Positions 1-6,970 of a DNA stretch of 42,055 nucleotides are shown here, piece by piece. The DNA is from Pseudomonas citrullilanati. Its GTDB lineage: Bacteria; Pseudomonadota; Gammaproteobacteria; Pseudomonadales; Pseudomonadaceae. Every line of letters begins with the position of its first letter. Within the stretch, counting starts at the first letter, position 1. Below the pieces are notes generated by a model that saw only the letters and a list, made by a program, of their open reading frames with translations, did not search any database and was not told the DNA's origin. The DNA is taken from contig NZ_JAUQOP010000042.1 in assembly GCF_030580855.1 (NCBI RefSeq), positions 1 to 42,055 on the forward strand. The letters run 5' to 3'. Position numbers and translations under genes: made by a program.

Positions 1-36
1 TTTGAGGTCCATAGGTTTCAGCTCTCTCCAGGGCAT
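1..36 (-). CDS. IS481-type transposase, first 12 codons only
   Basis: Reading leftwards from an ATG at 36-34, the frame is open to the window edge and encodes MPWRELKPMDLK. This resembles the N-terminus of IS481-family transposases (DDE integrase-core type), recalled from memory. An AGGA ribosome-binding site lies about 8 bases upstream of the ATG. Two 18-bp direct repeats follow between the start and the presumed IS end, which fits an IS terminus. The rest of the gene lies outside the window, so whether it is intact is unknown. Confidence 0.6.
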   Translation of the reverse strand, partial: MPWRELKPMDLK

Positions 37-75
37 GGTCAGATCCTCGCGAAATCGACCATGCCAGTTAAAAAC

Positions 76-120
76 TGTTACCTATGTGCGTGAACTGATT
101 TGTAACCCATGTGGGTGAGT
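76..120. mobile_element. Probable IS end with two direct repeats
   Basis: Two near-identical 18-mers start at 76 (TGTTACCTATGTGCGTGA) and 101 (TGTAACCCATGTGGGTGA), a 25-bp period, differing at 3 positions. They lie upstream of the transposase start at 36. Repeated transposase-binding motifs at an element end are known for several IS families. I infer that the element ends near 118-125. The exact terminal base and target duplication cannot be set because the other end is outside the window. Confidence 0.5.
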
Positions 121-130
121 CATACCGCAA

Positions 131-185
131 AGACCTTTTGGTTACTTTTGGGGCGTCTGCCAAAAGTAACCCGCTGTAAGAGCGG
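131..185. repeat. Intergenic double-hairpin repeat
   Basis: A perfect 12-bp inverted repeat, GGTTACTTTTGG at 140-151 and CCAAAAGTAACC at 160-171, encloses an 8-base loop. It is followed at once by a smaller hairpin, CCGCT/AGCGG, at 171-185. Similar sequence is, from memory, scattered through intergenic regions of fluorescent pseudomonads and is sometimes mis-called as short ORFs. It adjoins the IS end. Its function is unknown. Confidence 0.5.
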
Positions 186-236
186 AACCCTAAGCCGCCG
201 TTACCGCAGCAATGGATCTGCACTCAATCCAAAACC

Positions 237-264
237 GCCATCGCGAGCAGGCTCGCTCCCACAG
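237..264. repeat. Single REP sequence
   Basis: The sequence reads gccatCGCGAGCAGGCTCGCTCCCACAgg and contains the imperfect palindrome CGAGCaggCTCG. It is the same REP type as the pairs near 4530, 14310 and 28151, but no partner is seen nearby. It lies just beyond the 3' end of cpdA. Confidence 0.75.
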
Positions 265-281
265 GTTCTCAAACCAAACAC

Positions 282-1097
282 TCAATACCCGTTGGAACCA
301 TAATCCGGAGTAAACGCAAACCCCACCACCCGCTCAACCCCCGTCTCCAACCGTCCATCCGGCCAAAGCCGCAACCACCGATACCCCGGCGCCTGCCCCC
401 CCACCGCAAAATCCTCACTCCCCGGCTCGAACTGGATGCAAGTCGAAGGCGAAGCCAGCAAGCGAACCCCCTCACGCACCTGATCGACCTCCTGGTGCAC
501 ATGCCCCCACAGAACAGCCCGCACCTGGGGAAACCGATCCAGCACGGCAAACAACGCATCAGGATTGCGCAACCCGATGGGCTCCATCCACCCACAGCCA
601 ATCGACACCGGATGATGATGCAGGCACACCAGGTGGTGCCGCTCCGGCGCCTCGCTCAGCGCATTGGCCAACAGAATCAATTGCTCCTCGGCCAAAAAGC
701 CCGGCACCGACCCCGGCACGGCGGAGTCGAGCATCGTCACGCGCCAGTTGCCGATGTCCACCACCGGATCGAGCAGTGTGCTCTGGACCGCCGCCTGGAG
801 CATCACCTGCGGCTCGTCATGATTGCCCGGCAGCCAGCGCGCCGGCGCGTCGATCCGCGCACTCATGTGCCGGAATGCCTCGTAGGATTGCAGCGTGCCG
901 TCCTGGGACAGATCCCCGGTGGCCAACAGCAGGTCGATCTTCGGTTGCTGGCCCAACACCAGGTCGATGACCGCCCGCAGGCTGTCGCGGGTGTTCATGC
1001 CCAGCAACGCGGTGTCGGCCTCGGCGAACAGGTGGCTGTCGGACAGTTGGACCAGCAACACCGGGTCGGTGGCGGTCAGGGTGGATACGCTCGGCAA
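282..1097 (-). CDS. cpdA: 3',5'-cyclic AMP phosphodiesterase CpdA
   Basis: This class III metallophosphoesterase hydrolyses cAMP to AMP in the cytoplasm and sets the cAMP level seen by Vfr/Crp-type regulators. The metal ligands are all visible: DSH at about 20-22, GDLSQDG at about 61-67, GNHD at about 91-94, HHHP at about 160-163 and GHVH at about 198-201. I chose the TTG start at 1097 because GGAGAG lies about 6 bases upstream. That gives 271 aa, close to the usual family length. A GTG at 1121 would add 8 residues but has no clear ribosome-binding site. It is the last gene of a nudix, DUF1249, cpdA run, 105 bp after the DUF1249 gene. The yqiA and parE genes that follow cpdA in P. aeruginosa are not present in the 281 bp left in the window. 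Confidence 0.92.
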   Translation of the reverse strand: MPSVSTLTATDPVLLVQLSDSHLFAEADTALLGMNTRDSLRAVIDLVLGQQPKIDLLLATGDLSQDGTLQSYEAFRHMSARIDAPARWLPGNHDEPQVMLQAAVQSTLLDPVVDIGNWRVTMLDSAVPGSVPGFLAEEQLILLANALSEAPERHHLVCLHHHPVSIGCGWMEPIGLRNPDALFAVLDRFPQVRAVLWGHVHQEVDQVREGVRLLASPSTCIQFEPGSEDFAVGGQAPGYRWLRLWPDGRLETGVERVVGFAFTPDYGSNGY

Positions 1098-1202
1098 ATC
1101 GCTCTCTCCCGGCGCGCTCACGCCGTTGGATGAAGCCGCAATTATGCTGGGGATGATCGAAAGGGGAAACCCGCGAACCGGAACCGGTTCACAGACAGCG
1201 CA

Positions 1203-1655
1203 CTAGCGAACCACTTCGAATTCGTGACCCAGCGCCAGGCAATGACTCAGCCATTCACCCAGGAACAGGTTCAACTGGGCTTTTTCATCCGGCTGGTGCA
1301 TCGAGGCATTGGGGTAAGGATAGATGCCGCGAAAGCGTCGCGCATGCTCGGCGCTCACGACTTCGGCCATGCGTGCGTCGTGATAGACCTGGACCTCCAG
1401 TTGCGGCACCGGCAGCCACGGCAGGCTGTGCTCCTGGCGCACCTGCAAGGTGGTGGTGTAGGGGCAGGCCTGCAACACTTCGAGGGCCAGCACGCCGAGC
1501 ATCTGGTCGCCATGGGTCACGGCGATGCGCCGGGGTGCCGGGTCGTTGCGCATGTCGGGCAACAGGCGCATCAGGCGGGCATAGTTGGCCTCGCAGGCGG
1601 CTTGCAGCCCTACCAGGTCGACGCGATAGCGGTCGCGCAGTTTGCTCAGGACCAT
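1203..1655 (-). CDS. DUF1249 family protein (YqiB-like)
   Basis: This is a 150-aa soluble protein resembling the DUF1249/YqiB family, which is found next to nudF and cpdA in many gammaproteobacteria. No biochemical function is established. I see no signal peptide or membrane segment. The conserved-looking stretches are the central VTHGDQMLGVLALEVL and the RFRGIYPYPN segment near 110. The ATG at 1655 overlaps the end of the nudix gene by 10 nt, so the two are probably translationally coupled. Its steady linkage to the ADP-ribose and cAMP hydrolase genes hints at a nucleotide-related housekeeping role, but that is inference from position only. Confidence 0.85.
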   Translation of the reverse strand: MVLSKLRDRYRVDLVGLQAACEANYARLMRLLPDMRNDPAPRRIAVTHGDQMLGVLALEVLQACPYTTTLQVRQEHSLPWLPVPQLEVQVYHDARMAEVVSAEHARRFRGIYPYPNASMHQPDEKAQLNLFLGEWLSHCLALGHEFEVVR

Positions 1656-2263
1656 AGCCCCCTCACTTCATCGCGGTTCAAGGCCAGCCATTGCAGGGCA
1701 ATGATGCTGGCGGCGTTGCAGATACGTCCGTCGCGCACCGCTTGCAGGGCATCCTCGAACGCCCAGGCTTTTACGCGGATGTCTTCGGCTTCCTCCTCCA
1801 GGCCGTGCAGGCCGCCAGCCCCCGAGCTGTCGCAGCGCCCGAGGAAAAGATGCACGAACTCGTCGCTGCCGCCCGGCGAGGGGAAATACCGGGTCATCGG
1901 CCACAGCGCCGCGAAGACCAGCCCAGCTTCCTCCTGCGCTTCGCGATGAGCAACTTCTTCCGGTTGCTCGTCCTTGTCGATCAGGCCGGCCACCAGCTCC
2001 ACCAGCCAGGGATTGGCGGCCTTGTCCATGGCGCCGACGCGAAACTGTTCGATCAGCACCACTTCATCGCGCTGCGGGTCGTAAGGCAGTACGCACACCG
2101 CGTCATGGCGCACGAACAGTTCACGGGTGATTTCACGGCTCATGCCGCCGGCGAACAACTCATGGCGCAAGCGGACGCGATCGAGCTTGTAGAAACCCTG
2201 GAAGCAGTTCTCGCGCTTGACGATGTCCACGGTGCCCGGCGTGGTGTTGGCGAAATCGGTCAT
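1646..2263 (-). CDS. nudF: ADP-ribose diphosphatase, Nudix family (NudF-like)
   Basis: The enzyme is expected to cleave ADP-ribose to AMP and ribose 5-phosphate in the cytoplasm. The full Nudix box is present: G-x5-E-x7-RE-x2-EE-x-G, in GLIDKDEQ...REAQEEAG at about 92-114. At 205 aa it has the usual length of NudF/YffH-type pyrophosphatases. The start is the ATG at 2263, at the head of a minus-strand run continuing into the DUF1249 gene (10-nt overlap) and cpdA. It is divergent from the lipoprotein gene, with 213 bp between them. Other sugar nucleotides remain possible substrates. Confidence 0.88.
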   Translation of the reverse strand: MTDFANTTPGTVDIVKRENCFQGFYKLDRVRLRHELFAGGMSREITRELFVRHDAVCVLPYDPQRDEVVLIEQFRVGAMDKAANPWLVELVAGLIDKDEQPEEVAHREAQEEAGLVFAALWPMTRYFPSPGGSDEFVHLFLGRCDSSGAGGLHGLEEEAEDIRVKAWAFEDALQAVRDGRICNAASIIALQWLALNRDEVRGLWS

Positions 2264-2476
2264 GTCAGTCCTCGCTTGCGGTAATCAATACGAGGTTCCA
2301 ACCTCGGCTTCGCGCCATCCTAACGCGCCCGTACCCTTTGATGCAGCCCCTTTCCCGTCATCGGGATGGACGGCCAGGCGCAAAATCACTCTAATGAGCT
2401 TAGTGGCGAACTGATTGCCTTGCTGACAGTCGAAGCGGGTAACTTTTCGCCTTTCCCTGTTCCACGAAGGACGCCC

Positions 2477-3223
2477 ATGTCGCTTTTCAGAATTGTCTCG
2501 CTGGCCGCCATCGCCCTGACGCTGGGTGCCTGCCAAAGCCTGTTCCAACCCAACTACCGTACCCCGCTGGAAACCACCCGCGACGCCTCGGAGCAATTGC
2601 AGCCGGGCTGCGCCAGCGCCGATTGCCCCCTGGTGAACATCGACACCGTGCACTTCCCGGCCGAGCCGGCCCTGGACGGGCTCATCGAAAAACGCCTGCT
2701 GCAAATGACGCGCACCACCCCGGACGCCCCGGTGGCGCCCACGCTGGCCGCCTACCGCGAACAGTTCCTGCGCACCGCGGCGCCCCGCACCAGCAGCTAT
2801 TTGCAGGCCAAGGTACGTGAGCAGCATGACGGCTTGGTGATCGTCGAACTGTCGAGCTACCTGGACACCGGCGGTGCCCACGGCACGCCGGGGCGCGGTT
2901 TCATCAACTACTCGCGCCAGCAGCACAAGGCGCTGACCCTGGCGGACATGTTGCTGCCGGGCCAGGAAGAAGCCTTCTGGAAAGCCGCCCAGGTCGCCCA
3001 CAACAGCTGGCTGATCAGCACCAAGCTGGATCAGGAACCGGACTTCCTGAAGCAGTGGTCCTTCCAGAAGACCCCGCACATCGCCCTGACCTACGGCGGG
3101 GTGATCCTCAAGTACGAAACCAGCACCATCGCGCCTTACGCCCTGGGCCACATCGAACTGAAGATCGCTTACCCGCGCCTCAACGGCATCCTCAAGCCCG
3201 AGCTGTTCCCGGGCCGTAGCTGA
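2477..3223 (+). CDS. DUF3298/RsiV-like lipoprotein
   Basis: This is a 248-aa predicted lipoprotein. The signal peptide MSLFRIVSLAAIALTLGAC ends in a lipobox LGAC with the lipidated cysteine at residue 19. The mature part resembles the DUF4163 plus DUF3298 (RsiV/PdaC-type) arrangement: a segment with an extended strand and helix at about 60-110, then GGAHGTPGRGFINY at about 135-150 and TLADMLLPGQEEAFW. The open frame extends upstream to 2366, but only the ATG at 2477 places the signal peptide at the N-terminus. The C-terminal end overlaps the 3' end of the convergent permease gene by 32 bp. The residue after Cys is Gln, which does not suggest inner-membrane retention, so outer-membrane attachment is likely. 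Function is unknown. Confidence 0.83.
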   Translation: MSLFRIVSLAAIALTLGACQSLFQPNYRTPLETTRDASEQLQPGCASADCPLVNIDTVHFPAEPALDGLIEKRLLQMTRTTPDAPVAPTLAAYREQFLRTAAPRTSSYLQAKVREQHDGLVIVELSSYLDTGGAHGTPGRGFINYSRQQHKALTLADMLLPGQEEAFWKAAQVAHNSWLISTKLDQEPDFLKQWSFQKTPHIALTYGGVILKYETSTIAPYALGHIELKIAYPRLNGILKPELFPGRS

Positions 3224-4484
3224 ACGCCCGGCCCAGCAGCAGTTGCAGCAACCCTGCCAGGACCAGCGCCGGCAGGGTCGCGCCGACGTCGGGGTAGAGG
3301 TTGGCCAGCAAGTGATAAGTGCTCACCCCGCCCAGCCAGGCCAACAGGGCCGGCCAGCGCAACGCGGCCGACGCCACTTGGCTGCCACGCTTGCGCAGGA
3401 TGAAGTGGTCCACCAGCACCACGCCGAACAACGGCGCGAACACCGAGCCGATCAGCAACAGGAAATTCTGGTACTGCGCCAAGGGCGCGAAGCAGGCGAT
3501 CAAGGTGCAGATGACGCCAATCGCCAGGGCCAGGTGCTCGACCTTCAGCCCCGACAGCAAACCGCTGGACACCGCTGCCGAGTGGATGTCGGCGAAGGCG
3601 TTTTCCGATTCGTCCAGCAGGATCAGCAGCAATGGAATGCCCAGTCCCGCGCCTGCCAGCGCCAGCAACAGCGCATTGACCTCACCGCTCGGGGCGAACG
3701 CCAGGGTGTAGGCAACGCCCAGGCTCATCAGCCAGAAGTTGCCGATGAAGAAGCCCAGTGCGGTGCCGCCGAAGACGTTCCGCGCCCGCTTGCCGAAGCG
3801 TGAGTAGTCGGCGATCAGCGGCAGCCACGACAGCGGCATGGCGATCGCGATGTCGAACCCCACGGCCAGCGGCATCGAGCCGTCGCCGGCCTGGGCCCAC
3901 AGCGCCGCCAGGTCGGCCTTGGCGAACAGGTTCCAGGTCAGCCAACTGCACGCCGCCAGCAGCAACCAGATGCCCCATTTGCGCAGGACCTTGCGCACGA
4001 ACGTCAGCGGCCCGCTCACGGCGAGCAAGGTGGCCAGGGCGCCGAAGAACAAGGTCCACAGCAACGGATTCGCCCCCAGGCTGCCTTCGCTGAAGGCCCG
4101 GGCGCCCAGCAGGCTGGCCGCGTCACGCATGACGATGATTTCGAACGAGCCCCAGCCCACCAACTGCAACAGGTTCAACAGCGCCGGCACGCTCGCGCCC
4201 TGGCTGCCGAGGCTGAGCTTGAGGGCGGCCATGGCCGACAGGCCGGTGTCGCTGCCGATCACGCCGACGGCCGCCAGCAGCAAGACGCCCACCAGCGTGC
4301 CGAGGAAAATCGCCAGCAACGCGCCGCTCAGGCCCAGGCCCGGCGCCAGCAAGGCCCCGACCTGCAAGACCATCAGGCCGATGCCGAGGGAGAACCACAG
4401 GGAGAAGAGATCGCGGGCGCCGAAGACGCGTTTGTCAGTGGGGACGGCGATATCGGGGGAATAGGTACTGGGTTGGGTGTTCAA
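3192..4484 (-). CDS. cytX: CytX-type hydroxymethylpyrimidine permease (NCS1 family)
   Basis: This is a 430-aa integral membrane protein of the nucleobase:cation symporter-1 (CodB-like) family with about 12 hydrophobic segments. Its position after a TPP-riboswitch-controlled thiC points to CytX, the proposed transporter for the thiamine precursor hydroxymethylpyrimidine. Family-type segments include the first helix region near 25-50, WGSFEIIVMRDAA near 110 and PLSWLPLIADYSRFGKRAR near 215-235. The start appears to be TTG at 4484, with only a weak GAGA upstream. The next in-frame Met lies inside the first helix. A REP pair fills the 172-bp gap after thiC, and the gene probably shares the thiC transcript. 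A cytosine or other base permease is the alternative. Confidence 0.85.
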   Translation of the reverse strand: MNTQPSTYSPDIAVPTDKRVFGARDLFSLWFSLGIGLMVLQVGALLAPGLGLSGALLAIFLGTLVGVLLLAAVGVIGSDTGLSAMAALKLSLGSQGASVPALLNLLQLVGWGSFEIIVMRDAASLLGARAFSEGSLGANPLLWTLFFGALATLLAVSGPLTFVRKVLRKWGIWLLLAACSWLTWNLFAKADLAALWAQAGDGSMPLAVGFDIAIAMPLSWLPLIADYSRFGKRARNVFGGTALGFFIGNFWLMSLGVAYTLAFAPSGEVNALLLALAGAGLGIPLLLILLDESENAFADIHSAAVSSGLLSGLKVEHLALAIGVICTLIACFAPLAQYQNFLLLIGSVFAPLFGVVLVDHFILRKRGSQVASAALRWPALLAWLGGVSTYHLLANLYPDVGATLPALVLAGLLQLLLGRAFSYGPGTARA

Positions 4485-4527
4485 GGGTTGTTATCTCGAA
4501 GGGATATTTGTTGTTCTGACAAATCGC

Positions 4528-4624
4528 TTTCGCGAGCAAGCTCGCTCCCACAATGGATCACCGGCGCACACAGATTTTGTGTTCGCAACAGATCCCCTGT
4601 GGGAGCGAGCTTGCTCGCGATGGC
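4528..4624. repeat. REP pair (REPIN) between thiC and cytX
   Basis: Two REP copies face each other: CGCGAGCAAGCTCGCTCCCA at 4531-4550 and its inverse TGGGAGCGAGCTTGCTCGCG at 4600-4619, about 49 bp apart. It lies downstream of the thiC stop and upstream of cytX. As a large RNA stem-loop it could shield or attenuate the downstream end of the thiC message. That role is inferred. Confidence 0.88.
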
Positions 4625-4656
4625 GACGGTGAACACACCGCCGCCCTCAGCCCAGT

Positions 4657-6546
4657 TCACACTTTCTTGTAAAGCTGACTACCTTCCTGCTTGAACCGCT
4701 CGGCCTGCTCCGCCATCCCTTGGGCAACCTCCACGTCCACCGCTTCAATGCGCTGGTTGGCCGCGTACTCACGGACCTCCTGGGTGATTTTCATCGAGCA
4801 GAACTTCGGCCCGCACATCGAGCAGAAATGCGCGACCTTGGCCGAGTCCTTCGGCAGGGTTTCGTCGTGGTACGAGCGGGCAGTGTCCGGGTCGAGGCCG
4901 AGGTTGAACTGGTCTTCCCAGCGGAACTCGAACCGCGCCTTGCTCAAGGCGTTGTCACGGATCTGCGCGCCCGGGTGCCCCTTGGCCAGGTCGGCCGCAT
5001 GGGCGGCGATCTTGTAGGTGATGATGCCGGTCTTGACGTCATCCTTGTTCGGCAAGCCCAGGTGTTCCTTCGGCGTGACGTAGCAGAGCATGGCGCAACC
5101 GAACCAGCCGATCATCGCCGCACCGATGCCGGAGGTGATGTGGTCGTAGCCCGGCGCGATGTCGGTGGTCAGCGGGCCGAGGGTGTAGAACGGCGCCTCG
5201 TCGCAGCACTCGAGCTGCTTGTCCATGTTTTCCTTGATCAACTGCATGGGCACGTGGCCGGGGCCTTCGATCATGCATTGCACGTCGTGCTTCCAGGCGA
5301 TCTTGGTCAGCTCGCCAAGGGTTTCCAGCTCGCCGAACTGCGCTTCGTCGTTGGCGTCGGCAATCGAGCCCGGACGCAGGCCGTCGCCCAGCGAGAAGCT
5401 GACGTCGTAGGCCTTCATGATTTCGCAGATGTCTTCGAAGTGGGTGTAGAGGAAGTTTTCCTTGTGGTGCGCCAGGCACCACTTGGCCATGATCGAACCG
5501 CCACGGCTGACGATGCCGGTGACGCGCTTGGCGGTCAGCGGCACATAGCGCAGCAGCACGCCGGCATGGATGGTGAAGTAGTCGACGCCCTGCTCAGCCT
5601 GCTCGATCAACGTGTCGCGGAACAGCTCCCAGGTCAGGTCCTCGGCCACGCCGCCGACTTTTTCCAGGGCCTGGTAGATCGGCACGGTGCCGATCGGCAC
5701 TGGCGAATTGCGGATGATCCACTCGCGGGTTTCATGGATGTGCTTGCCGGTGGACAGGTCCATCACCGTGTCCGAGCCCCAGCGAATGCCCCAGGTCAGC
5801 TTCGCCACTTCTTCTTCGATGGACGAACCCAGCGCGCTGTTGCCGATGTTGCCGTTGATCTTCACCAGGAAGTTGCGGCCGATGATCATCGGTTCCAGTT
5901 CGGTGTGGTTGATGTTGGCCGGGATGATCGCGCGGCCACGGGCGATTTCGTCACGCACGAATTCCGGGGTGATGACTTTCGGTACGCTGGCGCCGAAGCT
6001 GTGGCCGGCGTGTTGCTGCTCCAGCAGGCCGGCGGCGCGGGCCACTTCCAGCTTCATGTTTTCGCGGATGGCGACGTATTCCATCTCGGCGGTGATGATG
6101 CCTTTGCGCGCGTAGTGCATCTGGCTGACGTTGGCGCCCGGCTTGGCGCGGCGCGGGTTGTTGACGTGGGCGAAACGCAGTTGGGTCAGCTCGGGATCGG
6201 CCAGGCGCTGCTGGCCGAAGTTGGAACTCAGGCCGGCCAGGCGCTCGGTGTCGCCACGGGCCTCGATCCACGGCGAGCGCACGTCGGCCAGGCCCTTGCG
6301 CACGTCGATGATCACGTTCGGGTCGGTGTAGGGGCCCGAGGTGTCGTACACCGTCACCGGCGCATTGATCTCGCCGCCGAAGTCGGTGGGGGTCACGTCG
6401 AGGCTGATCTCGCGCATGGGCACGCGGATATCCGGGCGGCTGCCCTGGACGTAGATTTTTTGCGAGCGGGTAAAGGGCTGGACCGATTGCTGATCGACCT
6501 GGGCCGATTCACTGAGGTTGGTCGCGTTTTTTGATTTTGTCGTCAT
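4657..6546 (-). CDS. thiC: Phosphomethylpyrimidine synthase ThiC
   Basis: This radical-SAM enzyme converts 5-aminoimidazole ribotide to HMP phosphate, the committed step of the pyrimidine branch of thiamine synthesis. At 629 aa it has full bacterial ThiC length. The 4Fe-4S motif C-x2-C-x4-C (CSMCGPKFC) lies near the C-terminus at about residue 572. Family blocks such as EMEYVAIREN, FTIHAGVLLRYVPLT and EGPGHVPMQLI are all present. The ATG at 6546 has GGAG 9-12 bases upstream. The longer open frame to 6624 runs into the leader and is not needed. Expression is almost certainly controlled by the TPP riboswitch at 6722-6804. Confidence 0.97.
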   Translation of the reverse strand: MTTKSKNATNLSESAQVDQQSVQPFTRSQKIYVQGSRPDIRVPMREISLDVTPTDFGGEINAPVTVYDTSGPYTDPNVIIDVRKGLADVRSPWIEARGDTERLAGLSSNFGQQRLADPELTQLRFAHVNNPRRAKPGANVSQMHYARKGIITAEMEYVAIRENMKLEVARAAGLLEQQHAGHSFGASVPKVITPEFVRDEIARGRAIIPANINHTELEPMIIGRNFLVKINGNIGNSALGSSIEEEVAKLTWGIRWGSDTVMDLSTGKHIHETREWIIRNSPVPIGTVPIYQALEKVGGVAEDLTWELFRDTLIEQAEQGVDYFTIHAGVLLRYVPLTAKRVTGIVSRGGSIMAKWCLAHHKENFLYTHFEDICEIMKAYDVSFSLGDGLRPGSIADANDEAQFGELETLGELTKIAWKHDVQCMIEGPGHVPMQLIKENMDKQLECCDEAPFYTLGPLTTDIAPGYDHITSGIGAAMIGWFGCAMLCYVTPKEHLGLPNKDDVKTGIITYKIAAHAADLAKGHPGAQIRDNALSKARFEFRWEDQFNLGLDPDTARSYHDETLPKDSAKVAHFCSMCGPKFCSMKITQEVREYAANQRIEAVDVEVAQGMAEQAERFKQEGSQLYKKV

Positions 6547-6620
6547 CACGGGCTCTCCAGACACACATCCAGGCAGTGGATTTTTGTCGGAGCGAACCTG
6601 TAGCGAATGGACGCGATCCT

Positions 6621-6675
6621 GCACCAGGGTGCGGATGCTGTGCTTGCTGCACGAGGCTGTTCGATGGTCGAACAG
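6621..6675 (-). promoter_or_regulatory. Hairpins between TPP aptamer and thiC start
   Basis: Two strong inverted repeats lie in the 5' leader: CTGTTCGA/TCGAACAG (8-bp arms, 3-nt loop) at 6657-6675 and GCACC/GGTGC at 6621-6632. They fall between the aptamer and the thiC ATG and could form part of the riboswitch expression platform. No run of T follows either hairpin on the minus strand, so a simple intrinsic terminator is not evident. Confidence 0.4.
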
Positions 6676-6721
6676 GATCCCGGACGAAGCACAAGAGGAC
6701 TCGCCGGGTGACGAGAAATCT

Positions 6722-6804
6722 TGTTCCCTACGCAGGCGTTAACCTGATCAGGTTCAACGGGATCCGAAATTATTCGATCTCAGCCTCATAGCAAGGCACC
6801 CCGA
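6722..6804 (-). promoter_or_regulatory. TPP riboswitch (THI element) upstream of thiC
   Basis: On the minus strand the aptamer shows its conserved blocks in order. The 5' stem is TCGGGGTGCC at 6804-6795, followed by GCTGAGA at about 6784-6778. A variable P3 hairpin at about 6760-6779 comes next, then TTGAACCTGATCAGGTTAA and the closing CCTGCGTAGGGAA. It binds thiamine pyrophosphate and lowers expression of the downstream thiamine genes. The aptamer ends about 175 nt before the thiC ATG. Confidence 0.95.
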
Positions 6805-6887
6805 CAAGAACCCGGCCAGTCTAGACACAACTCCCCGGGAATGCCATCACCTGGGCAAAAGCCGTGATGAATGGCGCATATACAGGA

Positions 6888-6916
6888 TTGTTGCCGTGCG
6901 CGGGCGCAACTACACT
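6888..6916 (+). promoter_or_regulatory. Candidate sigma-70 promoter for the tolC-like gene
   Basis: A weak TTGTTG at 6888-6893 and a TACACT at 6911-6916 are separated by 17 bp, about 55 bp upstream of the ATG at 6971. The match is modest (3/6 and 4/6), so this is only a candidate. The rest of the 424-bp thiC/tolC gap holds the riboswitch leader. Confidence 0.3.
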
Positions 6917-6970
6917 CGCTACGCCGCGCCTCTCTTGTGCGCTACTCATCCGTGAAATAGGGATCGCCTC

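Noticed and set aside
109..303. 64-aa open frame at the left edge
   Set aside because: It runs through the IS end, the double-hairpin repeat and a REP; its composition comes from these repeats.
2285..3151. 288-aa open frame antisense to the lipoprotein gene
   Set aside because: The plus-strand gene has a clear signal peptide, lipobox and domain match; the antisense frame has none.
4720..6534. 604-aa open frame antisense to thiC
   Set aside because: Same shadow effect; the product is rich in Val, Asp, His and Gly with no recognisable domain, and thiC is certain.
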